Assembly: GCF_046630445.1 (NCBI RefSeq)
Contig: NC_092339.1
Location: 311,859,501-311,923,500 of the forward strand
DNA from: Rutidosis leptorrhynchoides
Lineage: Eukaryota; Streptophyta; Magnoliopsida; Asterales; Asteraceae
DNA length: 64,000 bases
Direction: 5' to 3'
A program made the position numbers and the translations under genes. A model generated the notes under the pieces. It was not told the DNA's origin. It made no database searches and worked only from the letters and a program-made list of their open reading frames with translations. The first letter of the stretch is position 1, and every line of letters starts with the position of its first letter. Below, piece after piece: positions 11,596-23,756 of this stretch.

Positions 11596-12831
11596 CTATT
11601 TCATTTGAATTATTTTGTGTTTTAAGCTTTTAATCTCAAGACATAATTCCTCAGTAGAAACTATCACTTCACCCTCCTTAAAGTCATAAGTACACTCTTT
11701 CTTAGGAAGTGGAGGCAATTTATCACACAAAGCAAGCATTTGTTCTAATGATTGACACTTAAGTTGCAAATCAACATTCTCCTTTTCTAGTCTATCTACC
11801 TTACGACTTAAAATGTGTAAAGCAGGTACGCTAGCATAAAATTCATTCAAAGGATCAATTGTTGTATCAAAGTCTATCAAGTTTTCAACAGTTGGTTCAT
11901 CTTGAGGTTCTACCTTTACATCTAAAGCAGGTTGACCTACAGATTCTGTCTCAAAGAAGACAGTTAGTTCATGTGCTAGGTCTTCACAGAAAACATCATC
12001 AGAACATGCAGGTAAGACCAGTAGAATTGGTTTCACATCAAAAGTTGGTTCATCAAACACCTCATCTGTGGAAATAATGCTAGAACTAGGTTTGTTAAAT
12101 ACTTCATTCTCAAGCATTAAAATATATTTCTCTATCATGAGTGTTGGGATATAAACTAGTCTATGTTTAGGCACATAATTTTCACATTGCATATTCTTTT
12201 CAGTTTCAATAAGTTCCTTCAAGAAATCAGGATTTGATTTACCCATTTTAGCATTGATTTTTTCATACATTAAGCTAATTTGATGGTATTTTCTAGATTT
12301 GCGATTAGCAATAATATCATCAAAATCAGCATCAGAAGCATGCACAAAATGAGATGGTAAACCAGCTTGAAAGTAATCAGAATGATATAATCCTGGAATC
12401 TTTTTGGAAGCTCCATCTAAGATCTTAGGATCTTCAAAACCCAACCCCCACTTTTCACCATGAATCGTTTTTGGTCTATTTAAAAAAATCGTTTGTTTTG
12501 AAAGTTCCATATCCATGATAGCTTTGGATTGCTCTGTTCGATAGAGTTTTTCCTCATATCGAGCAAGTTGAGCTTTCATTAGAACAGACTCTTTTGACAA
12601 TGAAGAGATTTCAGTGTCTTTTTCAATTATTGCGTTTTCCAAATGAATAATTTTCTTGTTTAGCTTTGAAAGTGTGGGTTCATGTTGGTTTTTTAAATCA
12701 GAAAGATCTTTTTCTAAGAATTGAACTTTTTCTGCAAGTCGTTCAGATTTTAAACGATAATCAGTCCGTTCAACTTTAATCGGATGAATTGTCTTTTTAA
12801 GATCTTCCAACTCAGATCTTTTTGGAAGCAT
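11596..12831 (-). pseudogene. copia gag, C-terminal coiled-coil part
   Basis: About 410 residues on the minus strand. The first 130 are heptad-like (ELEDLKKTIHPIKVERTDYR ... LEKDLSDLKNQ ... LNKKIIHLENAIIEKDTEI), predicted coiled coil; then GEKWGLGFEDP, an acidic stretch, and a second coiled segment with LSRKVDRLEKENVDLQLKCQ. It repeats the end of the upstream gag segment because of a 418-bp tandem duplication whose length is not a multiple of three, so this part is out of frame with the first. Long coiled-coil gag tails are seen in some plant copia elements; their role is probably particle assembly. Confidence 0.75.
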
Positions 12832-13233
12832 TATCTAAGATCTTAGGATCTTCATAACCCAACCCCCACTTTTCACCATAAATTATTTTTGGTCTATTCA
12901 TAAAAATTGTTTGTTTTGAAAGTTCCATATCAATGATAGCTTTAGATTGCTCTGTGCGATAGAGTTTTTCCTCATATCTAGCAAGTTGAGCTTTCATTTA
13001 AAAAGACTCTTTTGACAATGAAGAAATTTCAGTGTTCTTTTCAATTATGGTGTTTTCCAATTGAATAATTTTCTTGTTTAGCTTTGAAAGTGTGGGTTCA
13101 TGTTGAGTTTTCAAATCAGAAATATCTTTTTCTAAAAATTGAACTTTTTCTGCAAGTTGTTCTGATTTTAGACGATAATCTGTCCTTTCGACTTTAATCG
13201 GATGAATTGATTTCTTAATATCTTCCAACTCAG
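12398..13233. repeat. 418-bp tandem duplication in gag coiled coil
   Basis: Units at about 12398-12815 and 12816-13233 are near-identical ('tctttttggaag...' to '...cttccaactcag'). The repeat duplicates the ELEDxKKxIHPIKV to ASKKI region, differs at scattered sites, and shifts the frame at the join near 12815. Confidence 0.85.
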
Positions 13234-14689
13234 TTTCCGTTGTGCTGATTTGGACAGTCAATCTTTCCAATTTCGATTGTAATTTAGATGAAGATGGTCT
13301 GGTCTCAGAAAGTTTGATTTTATCTTTTAAAACCTTATTTTCAGATTTTAAACCTTTGATTTCTTTTGACATTGAGACCAGATTCTTCATCATGTCATTT
13401 TTCACTTTTATAAAATCAGGTGAGATTTCAGATGATTGTACCTCATCATCAGATGTTGAGTCAGAATTCTCCATTGCTTCCTTAGCTTTGATGAGCTTAG
13501 TCACCTTGCAAATATTTGCATGTTCCACCTCTGAATCTGAATCATCAGTCCAGTTAAACCAAGTATCATCAACCGGTTTTAGCTCTCCCCCAATTTCTAC
13601 AATCTTATCCATCAGCATTTTCTTCTTGTAGTAAGCTGCGTCCTTCTTCTTAGGCATCTTGCACTCACGAGAGTAATGACCAGCTTTGCCACAATTGAAA
13701 CAGATTGAATCATCCTTCTTGGAATTATCAGCATGTTGTTGTTGTTTTGATTGATCATCTTTCTTATAGTACGAGAAAGACGATGAGTTCTTGCGTTGAT
13801 TGCTTAATTTGCCTTTAAACTTGTGTTTGTTCAAGGCTTTTGTGAACATGGCTGCCATTTTGACTAATTCAAGGTGAGAATCATCTACATCAGAAAGATT
13901 CAACTCTTCAGAATCAGTTGATTCTTCAACAAGCACTTTCTTGGACAAGCTTTTGGAAGTCGTAAATGATTTGCTCTTCTTTTTGGCAATAAGGGCAAGT
14001 GGATCGCCTGGAGAAGACTCTTTCCTTCCTTCTTGAAGTTTAGACACCTCAGGTTGGTAATGCATAAGAACTCCAACAAGCTCATGAATAGTCAACTTGT
14101 CAATCTCTTTGGTAGATCGAACAATGGTTCCATAAGGAAGCCAATCAACATTGAGATTTTTGAGGAATTTCATGTTGACTTCAGCATTTACTTTTATGAT
14201 CTTGCACCTTTTCAACTCATTGAGAACACCATTGAAACGACGGTAGGTATCCTTGAGTGGTTCATCGGGTTCCTGCTTGAAATCTTCATAAAATCCCAGA
14301 GCCTTATTCAATTTAGTAACATCTGACATGTCATAACCTTCTTGCTGTCGTTTGATCTCATCCCATATATCTTTTGCTATGGTGTTGCTATCAACATTTT
14401 CAAACAACTCATACAGGATATCTTGCATAACAATATTCTTTGCCTCTATGTCACCCTGAGCTCTCTCACATCTATCACCAGAAAGTTCATAGACTGGAAT
14501 TGGCATACCAGTATTCGGATGATAATCTACAATTGGACCATCTCTCAGAGAAGCCCATATATACTTTTCTTTCTCACCCTTGTAGTCTATGTACTGAGTG
14601 ATACGGTGAAGCCACTGAGTGTACTTGCCATCAAACAACACTGGAGGACGGGAATCTAATCCAATGATCAAAGTATCCTGAGTAGACAT
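12812..14689 (-). pseudogene. copia gag, N-terminal part with UBN2 domain and zinc knuckle
   Basis: Starts at the ATG of MSTQDTLIIGLDSRPPVLFD (14689); the in-frame ATG upstream at 14794 adds a segment unlike gag and is less likely. Residues about 20-250 form a UBN2-type capsid region (LFDGKYTQWLHRI, AKDIWDEIKRQ, EPLKDTYRRFNGVLNELKR). The zinc knuckle CFNCGKAGHYSREC (CX2CX4HX4C, 13661-13702) is intact and binds element RNA. A long coiled coil follows. A TAA at 12998-13000 interrupts the frame, which then runs on to 12812 before the duplication join. Gag would form the virus-like particle. Confidence 0.85.
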
Positions 14690-15698
14690 TTTGAAATTGA
14701 GGTAGATTCGGTAAAGATTCGGTATTACACAAATCTTGGATGAAAAATCACAACAATCTAACAAAAATGTCAGATTTGGTATCTTGTTCGGCACTGTAGC
14801 AGATTTGGTATAGATTCTGTACTGTAGCAGATTCGGTATACTAGATTCTGTATCAGAAACTTATCAAAAATACAAGTAACACACCCAGATTCAGTATAGA
14901 TTCGGTAACCACAAGATTTGTTGCCTAAAAACACTTAAAACCAATGACTTAAGTGATACCGAGATCCTGATTCGGTATCTGACTCGGTAGTCATATTCTG
15001 TATGAATTTGAATTCAAACACAATCCAATTCCTTTAAATTAGATTCTGTAACCTTGTTGCACAAGGAAACAAGTTAGTATCACACAAAATATCAAAGATA
15101 CCGAATGTATAGGATACCGAATGTCAACTGTAGCAGTTGACAATACCGAGTCTAAGTATGAAAACTTAGAAATTCTACAGAATCCTTTCTCAAACCACAC
15201 CAATTAACTGCGTATGATCAAACCGAATGTGAAAGAATCACAAACACACCACAATTTGCAACACTGAATGAGAATTAACAGCTTTGAAGCAAATTCGGTA
15301 TGACAGTTACGATACTGAATGTAGATCTAATCTTCAAAACTTGAAGAATTGATGAAATTAAACCGTCAGAAATGTGATTAAGCACCTCACGATCACAACT
15401 GAAACCTCAAACCTTTACTAAAATACAGAATCAAGCTGGAATTGATGAATACCGAGAGTTTTAGCCATGAACTCTAAAAATCAACTTGATTCTTCATAAT
15501 TGATGTTAAAAAGCTGTAATGATGATCAAAACTCTTTCTAATCAACCTAATACACCTTCGCTGAACTTATCACAAGAATTTGAACGTCAGATTATCAGAT
15601 TCGATTATACCAAATCTGATTCAATATACAGAGAGTGCTCAGATTCTGTAATCTTCAATCTCTGGATCGATCTAGTGATGTAATATCACTCCTTGGAA
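14690..15698 (-). other. copia A 5' leader
   Basis: About 1 kb between primer site and gag start, AT-rich with no coding signal. It holds about a dozen copies of the GATTCGGTA/TACCGAATC motif, often next to ctgtagc. The length is unusual for a copia leader. Confidence 0.6.
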
Positions 15699-15710
15699 GC
15701 TCTGACACCA
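15699..15710 (-). other. primer binding site of copia A
   Basis: The minus strand reads TGGTGTCAGAGC two bases after the LTR end; it matches the 3' end of plant initiator Met tRNA (TGGTATCAGAGC) except at one position. Confidence 0.85.
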
Positions 15711-15712
15711 AA

Positions 15713-15955
15713 TGATAGGTCAGATCATGTTGAGATTAGAAGAAAAGACAAGTTAGAATGAGATTCGGTAAAGATCAAGGAGACTCGGTATGAGAGAGAA
15801 GTAGATAAAATTTACATTCCACAGCTTCTAGAACTCATTTACAATGCAATGGCTATCTAATTAGGACTACTTAGGTTCCTTATATAGCCCTCTTTTAAGG
15901 AACCATCATTTAAGCTTATTTCACATTAACACTATACAACTTCGAGGTCCTAACA
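15713..15955 (-). repeat. 5' LTR of copia A
   Basis: 243 bp. On the minus strand it begins TGTTAGGACC, has a TATA region gggctatataaggaacc and ends gacctatca, with TG...CA termini followed by the primer site. Its outer edge lies directly against a fragment of copia B's LTR, so A probably inserted in that LTR. Confidence 0.8.
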
Positions 15956-15989
15956 ATTCATTGATATTCATGTGTCAAGGGTCCTATCA
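15956..15989 (+). repeat. remnant of 5' LTR of copia B
   Basis: 34 bp identical to the last bases of the 3' LTR at 31495-31528. The rest of the 5' LTR is displaced by copia A. Confidence 0.8.
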
Positions 15990-15991
15990 AT

Positions 15992-16003
15992 TGGTATTAG
16001 AGC
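15992..16003 (+). other. primer binding site of copia B
   Basis: TGGTATTAGAGC, an initiator-Met-type site with one mismatch, two bases after the LTR end CCTATCA. Confidence 0.8.
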
Positions 16004-18500
16004 CATACATTCAATCAACCGAATGGCGATCCTATAAATATCATGAATGTTTTCCCTCCACCTTTAAACCTTCAACACCAAACCTTCATACCTTCATCAT
16101 CTTTATCATGAAGATATGAAGATCTTCGAAATTTTTTCGAAAAATTTTCGAAAAATTTTTCGATACCGAATCTCACATAAACACAACACATTCAAAATGA
16201 GATTTACCGAAACCGATTCTCATTTACCAAATCTACACCGAACCTTATCTAATTCAAATTCATTTCACAAAACACAAACACTGATCATTATCATTTATTA
16301 TTTCAGAAAACAAAATTACACAATCATGAGATAATTTTTGCTACAGTGCTCGTGTTATTCATTATGAAGATCAAATTGAAAATTCATCTCTTAATGATCT
16401 TCAACATGAATTAAGTTCAGAATCATTCTCCTAACACAAATCCTAACCTATGTGCATCATCAGATCGAGTAAACAACAACAAATTCAAACATATTTGATT
16501 CGAATTCATCCTCATTCATCAACGAGTGGAGTTTTAGCCTCTGGATCGTTTCAAAATGAAAGTGTGAAAAGTAAAAATGATAATCGTCAAGGTTTCTGCA
16601 CAGTTTGATGATCTAACTCCTTGAATCGAGCTCCAATTTTGTGGTCAAAGGATTGGACAAAAAAAGTCAACGGTTTTATCATAAATTGAATTCATGATTT
16701 CTGTGATGTTTCAAGTAGAATTGATGATTTTTGAGTCTTCTAATGTTGATTTGCAATAGGTTTCATCAAGGAATCAAGGTATCAAACTGTCTGAAATTCG
16801 AAATCAGTGTTCATATTCATATGTTGAAGGTCGACGCTGTACATGACTGAGTTCAAATCAATTGATGTTTGTGATTAATCTGATGATTTTTGAGCATCAG
16901 TAAGATCATTTAGAACTTGTTTTATGAAGATATTGAGATCTAAAACGCATCAAATCGAGCTTTTAATTTTCAAGTTCATATGAAGGTTGTTTCACTGTTC
17001 TTCATCATTTTCGAAATTCAGTGATGTTTTAATCGATACTTCTTCTTCACATATTCAACTCGCTGCATATAGAGGCTTATTGATTAGATTTTAAGGCTCA
17101 ATTGAAACTGATTTGGATTTTGGCTTCTGAATTCATGGAGGCTACTGTTCCGATGAATCTGATTCGGTATTGGTTGTTGGTACACATTCAGTACCAATCA
17201 GCTTTGTTTCCACAAACTAATTCAGTATTTTAATATAACAGCTTCGGTATTTGCAGTCACTCATGATTCAATCATGATTCGGTATTGGTATGATGATGAT
17301 GACGACTCGGTATGTGGAATTTAATTCTCCTTCGGTATTATATTCGGTATTATATTCGGTACAGTGATGGTTAAAGTAGTGATACAGTACCGAATTGGAA
17401 TTGGGCCTCATGCTTCAATTAGGCTACATAGTTCATTTGGCCTACCGAATTTTAAAATGGCCTACCGAATCTACTTAACAATTGGGCTTTTCAACCTATG
17501 TTGGTCCAACAAGCTTATTCAGGCCTACTTACCGAATCTGGGGGATATTTTGGCACATTTAGTCCCTGATATGTTTCAGGAATTTGCAAGGACAGTCCTC
17601 TTACCGAATCTGGCTACAAAATTGACAGTTTTTGCCCCTGCAATTTATCAAAATTTTTAGGGATGGTCCTTTACCGAATCTGGACCTCCAAAACATATTT
17701 TTCAACTCTTTTCGAGGCTCGGATTCACACGGATTTTCTCATACGTGTTCTATATGATATTTTGGAGATTTGCTGAGCACGTCAACCGTTTTATACAATG
17801 ACACTCTTATTTCATACGATATTCATGCGAGCATCATTGTGGGGGAGATATGTATATGGTTGATGTGCGTGTGACTTCAATACACGTACGGTATTGGACT
17901 CGGACTTTAAAGAGATAAAATCAAAGCGTTACTTGTTTGACGAGTGAGCAAAGGAAAACGAAAAGGACTTCCACATCCTTGGAGGAGTATTGGAGACGTA
18001 AGGAACTTCGAAGGAGCCACGTCAAAGCCAACTATATTGATACCGGCAATATATGAATAATTGAGGCTATCAAAGATGTGATGAGTACACACTTGATTGG
18101 CCGTATGCCCCATACATTCCGGGGGAAGTTTCTCAAGTTTTCCCAGCTTACTAATCAAGTCAAGCGTTGGGGGGGAGCTAAGTGATTTCGAAGAAGATCT
18201 TTCTCCATTGGGATTTAGTCAAAAGCCGCGACTTTATCAATTTTCCGATAATCGTGCTAAGTTAGAAGATGCTTATTTCAAGATCGTTCTTAGTTCACGT
18301 AGGAAAGCCCAAGTATTTTGAGGGGGGAGATTCTAAGAATTCAAGGTATTCTTCATCAATATGAAGTGATGCAATGATGAATGTCTACCTTGCGCATTCC
18401 ACTGTGCAAACTCAAAGACCGTTGAAAGAACGGTGACATCAAGTTTTGAAGATTTCAAGATCTTCATCAATGTCCATGCATCATTCAGGGGGGGGGGGTT
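16004..18500 (+). other. internal region of copia B, non-coding
   Basis: No ORF resembles gag or pol. Features seen: a TTCGAA-rich array (16125-16163); about 16 copies of GATTCGGTA/TACCGAATC between 16160 and 17680; and polypurine tracts GGGGGAG near 17842, 18171 and 18322 that culminate in a G10 run at 18488-18498. Short ORFs here (for example 17364-17660) look random. The region from 17850 on could be a decayed coding segment but I recognise nothing. Confidence 0.55.
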
Positions 18501-18505
18501 GGGGG
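18501..18505. repeat. target site duplication GGGGG (left of LARD)
   Basis: GGGGG precedes TGAAACG at 18506 and also follows the other LTR at 31189-31193. Both sites lie in longer G runs, so the exact duplication is ambiguous. Confidence 0.55.
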
Positions 18506-19261
18506 TGAAACGACCCGTCCTAATCCATCTGGACGAATACATTACATTTGGTTACATCGCGAAGTACTTGACCTCTATATGATACATTTTACAAACATTG
18601 CATTCGTTTTAAAAGACAAACTTTCATTACATCAAAAATTAATGGCATGCATACTATTTCATAATATATCCAACTATAATTAACTTAATAATAATCTTGA
18701 AGAACTCAATGACTCGAATGCAACGTCTTTTGAAATATGTCATGAATGACTCCAAGTAATATCTTTAAAATGAGCAAATGCACAGCGGAAGATTTCTTTA
18801 ACACCTGAGAATAAACATGCTTTAAAGTGTCAACCAAAAGGTTGGTGAGTTCATTAGTTTAATCATCAATAATCATTTCATAATTTTAATAGACCACAAG
18901 ATTTCATATTTCCATTTCTCATAAACATACGTCCCATGCATAGAGACAAAAATATCATTCATATGGATTGAACACCTGGTAACCGACATTCACAATATGT
19001 ATATAAGAATATCCCCATCATTCCGAGATCCTCCTTCGGACATGATATAAATTTCGAAGTACTAAAGCATCCGGTACTTTGGATGGGGCTTGTTGGGCCC
19101 GATAGATCTATCTTTAGAGTTCGGGTCAATTATGGTGTCTGTTCCCTAATTCTTAGATTACCAGACTTAATAAAAAGGGGCATATTCGATTTTGATAATT
19201 CAACCATATAATGTAGTTTCGATTACTTGTGTCTATTTCGTAAAACATTTATAAAAATTGC

Positions 19262-19500
19262 GCATGTATTCTCAGCCCAAAAATATAAAGGGTAAAAAGG
19301 CAAATGAAACTCACGCATATAAATATTGCAAATCAGTTAATAAAGCATTTGCATGTATTCTCAGCCCAAAAGTGTAATGAGTAAAAAGGGAGCAAATGAA
19401 ACTCACGCATATAAATATTGTAAAATAGTTAATAAAGCATTTGCATGTATTCTCAGCCCAAAAACGTAAAGAGTAAAAGGGAGTAAATGAACTCACCATA
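19262..19500. repeat. three tandem ~90-bp units in LARD LTR
   Basis: Each unit starts gcatgtattctcagcccaaaa and carries 'aaatgaaactcacgcatataaatattg'. Starts at 19262, 19351 and 19443. The other LTR has the same array (about 27858-28095), while the solo LTR and the T2 LTR have a single unit. Confidence 0.85.
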
Positions 19501-20429
19501 CTGTATTTTGTAGTAAAAATACATATGACTAGATTGAACAATGCAGGGTTGGCCTCGGATTCACGAACCTATATAATTTGTGTATATATATTAATACACA
19601 TAATCGTAATCGAATAAGTTTATATATATAACCTATTAATGATATTATTTTTATATTAATAATATATTTATATTTCATATATTACTTTTATATAATAAAA
19701 TATTTTGTTATGTTATATGTGTTAAGTATATATATTTATGTATTTCGTTTGTCTATCAAAACAGTAGTTCTAATTATAATAAATTAATATTAGTAAAAAT
19801 AATGATAATAACATTAATAATATATTTATGTTAATAATAACCCTATTAGTGATAATAACAATGAGATTAATGATAATACTTGTAAAAATATTAATTTTAC
19901 TGTTAATAACATTTAATGATATTGATTTTAGTAATTACATAATAATAATAGTCGTGACAATAATAATAATAATACTTATGGTAATATTAACAATTCTACT
20001 ATTTGTAAAAAGTTACTAATACTAATATTTACGAAAATAATAATAATTTATATTATTTTCATATTGATAATTTTCATAATCATAATACTTTTAATAATAA
20101 AGATATTGATATTACTATTAGTAGTCACTGGTAATTTAATGATAACAATAGTAAAATTGATAGTTATGATAACAGTTCTAAAATAATTATGATACTAATA
20201 ATAACAATAGTAATATTGATAGTAATAATAATAAATGATATTCATGATACATAATAATGGTAATACAAATAATAATAATACCATTACTTAATAATGATAC
20301 TAAAAATAATTAGTGGTATTACTTATTATTTGCTAATATGATAATAATAATAATCATATTATAAATTTTAACATAATAATAACAATTTATAATGACAATA
20401 ACAATAATAATAATAAAAATCATAATGAA

Positions 20430-20544
<115 letters not shown>

Positions 20545-20582
20545 TGGATACCTTTAAAATAGGCTTCCTAAAAAAAAACTAT

Positions 20583-20650
20583 CGCCCCCTGGGTTCGAAC
20601 CCCCGACCTCTCGCATACCCGAATAACTCTAAACCATGGCTCTAGCGCCT
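20583..20650 (-). repeat. tRNA-like segment (possible SINE head) in LARD LTR
   Basis: The minus strand resembles tRNA-Ala: TAGAGCCATGGTTTAGAG (A-box-like), TATGCGAGAGGTCGGGGG and the B box GGTTCGAAC. On the same strand a short body and then a (TTA)n run follow, as in tRNA-derived SINEs. Arms do not pair well enough for a working tRNA. Confidence 0.5.
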
Positions 20651-22597
20651 CTTTTCTGTTATAACCTAATATCTATATATATTTAACCTTTCTTCTGTTA
20701 ACATCTTCTTCTTCCTTTATTTTTCCAGAATAAATCGACTAGGTATCAATAATTAACATAACATCCAATTAAGTTTGTTTTGAAGTTCTAAATTGAAACA
20801 GAAAACAAAAACTGATAGATTGAATTCATTAAAACAGAAATAAAAAAAAAATGAAACTGTCCCGTCAAGAACACCCATGAAACTTAAAATCGGTTTTAAA
20901 AATTGGGGCACTTTTGGAATATGATTACTACATGAATTATGTAGTAACTCATTCAAAGAAACTACAGAAATCTTCAATTGAACCTTATTTGTAACAATTA
21001 ACTCGAATTTGATCACAGAAGAAATGTTTGACTTTTTAAAATAACTCTTTGACTTCGAAATTCAGATTCAATATGAAGAATTGAAAATTTATATTTTACA
21101 GAAAGTTTGAAAGAATGATTCCTAACAAAACTGCATTAACAGATTTTTGAATTCGATTCGTTTTTCTTGCTTTTGAATATTGGAACCAAGAACAGGTATA
21201 TCGATGGGTTTTCTTAAATTTTCTGTTAAATTTTATTAGATAAAAAAACGTGAAGGTTGTTTGTGATTAATATAAATAGCAGTAGGTTGAGTGAGGTACA
21301 AATCAACTGAATTAATCAATTAACCAGGGGATATGGTTTTCAATTTCTACATCAGACAAAAAAATAGAAATTAAATAATAATAAAAAAATAAACGAATCC
21401 AGTTGATTATCTGATTTGTACTGACGATTTGGATGTTTAACAACTTAGAGTAATCTAACAAAAATCAGGTATAGTAATTGAGTAAGATGGCAAACTGATT
21501 TTGATTTATTATACGTACTCATGATATATAAATAATTATAATTATATTAATAATTAAATTTCTAATAATATTAATAGTAGAATTTAGTAATAATAATATT
21601 AATATTATTAAATAATACTAAAAATGATATTAATAATATTATTAATGATAAATATCATAATTTGTATTATTTTCTCATAACTATAATAATAAAGATAATA
21701 ATAATTTATATAAATAATATTAATCCTTAATAATAATGTTTGTTATATCTAATAATAATAACTATGTTAATATTAGTGATATTAATAATAGTATTAATGT
21801 GGATAAACATACTAATAATAATATATAATCATAATAAAAATTACAATAGTAATGATATTAATAATTATAATAATAATATTAAATGTTATTAGTGAAACTA
21901 ATAATAATACTAATTATCATAATATTGATATTATTATGATAATAATAATAATAATTTAATAATCTATACATCTTTCATTTCATATCTGTAGATTATGTAT
22001 TATAATAATATTAATAATTCAAATAATAATATTAATATTGATATTAATATTAATAATAATATTAATGAGAGTAATACAATTTATGTTTATCAAATCTCAT
22101 ATTTATATATATTATGTATTAAATTTATAATATTAATAATACCAATATCAATATTAATAACGAAAGTAATGTTCGTTTATATAATAACTATATTTACACT
22201 TGTAACTATATTTAATATATTAATATTTTATATTATTAATTATGTAATATTCATATAACATATTCATAATATATTAATTGTATGTCAAAAATCATATACA
22301 TAAGTTCATTTTATAAATAGTTTAATTATTTTGTATCATACTTTACATATTTGATTCAAATGATTATTTTGTATTAATTTAACTTAATATGTATTCTTAT
22401 ATTTATATATGTATATATATTTACATTTTTTATTTACACAACAGTTCATGAATCGTCGAGCATAGTCAAATGATATTTGATGTCATGAATATAAATTTCA
22501 AAACTTTCGAGACTCAATATTATAGATTTTGCTTATCGTGTCAGAAACATGTAAAGATTAATGTTTAAATTTGATCGGAAATTTCCGGGTCATCACA

Positions 22598-22613
22598 GTA
22601 CCTACCCGTTAAA
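22598..22613 (-). other. LARD polypurine tract
   Basis: The minus strand reads TTTAACGGGTAGGTAC immediately before the LTR start TGTGATGACCC. The same tract is found next to the T2 3' LTR (33882-33897). Confidence 0.75.
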
Positions 22614-23756
22614 GAAATTTCGTCCCGAAATTTGATCGTGGTCGTCATGGCTAACCATAAAGATGTTTTCGTGACGAATATGAGTTGATAATAGAGTTTT
22701 ATCATCATTGGGTAATATAGATAAAACCATTTGATTTTGTGAAGAGTACAAGTGACACTATCACAAAAGAATGAAATGAGTAGGTATAGATTCGGCATAT
22801 CCTTTGACGTAGATAGGATTGATCTTCGGAGTTTAAGGGATTTATAGAAAATCTTCGAAATCGAAAAGATTTGATTCTTCGGTGAGTAAGGAAATTAAGA
22901 TCTCTATAATTAAATACGGTGATCTGCCTCGATTACTCTGTCTGATATTTCCATTTTAAATTAAGCTCTTCCGTTCCACTATTCTTACCATTTATATACT
23001 TTCTTTCTTAGTTCATATATCCAAAAGATTGTGAAAATGCTTAATCCCGTTCTAATCCTTGATATTTTCCTAATTATCATTTCTGTCATCCTTCTTTTCA
23101 ATCTTCCACCAGAAAAATCTGTTTACTTCTACTATTACCTTAGGTTGATACTATTCTTAATTCTACCGTGTCTTTATATTGCTATTTGTATTAATATCCA
23201 CGGTTTGTAACTTCCGTGTTGTTATTGAGCTTTATATCTCCCCTTATATTTCAATGTCCCTAATTCTGTTTCCTATAATCATTGTCATTCACAGTTAATA
23301 CTCTCTCCTATTTGCTGTGATTAATGCTCAAATTTCTATTTCAAAGCTTTGTCCCTTCGTTTCTTCTTCTTGCGATTAGGCATCTCTTGTAATGGTCCAG
23401 AGTTCGCAGATATGAATTTCAGAATGAACATTGCTAATGTTCTAAGAAGAAAATGGTAATGGCACGATCTCGATTTGTCAATTTACTAGAATCACTGAGA
23501 ATAGAACTATCAATAAGATATATTCTTGGTATGTTTGGAGATTAGATAGAATGTAAGAGTCGTGTAAATGGCACATGATGACGGTATATTCTGTGAATCA
23601 TCACGTTCCATTAGAAACTCAGCATGAATTACTGTAATATAATCACGTTGATCAAGTGTCATTATATTATACTAACTCATGCATCAGTTCCCAACACTAC
23701 TTCAAAAACATTCATATTTTAAGCTTGAAGGTTTACAGAATATAGAAACTGACAGT
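22614..23756. other. LARD internal region, no gene seen
   Basis: Non-coding sequence next to the PPT. I see no homology to gag or pol and no ORF over 80 codons that looks real. Confidence 0.5.

Noticed and set aside
17364..17660. 98-codon plus-strand ORF in copia B
   Set aside because: No family resemblance, and it is made up largely of the repeated TACCGAAT motif; probably chance.
20583..20650. functional tRNA gene
   Set aside because: Only the B box and part of the A box are good; acceptor and D stems do not pair, and it lies in an LTR present twice.
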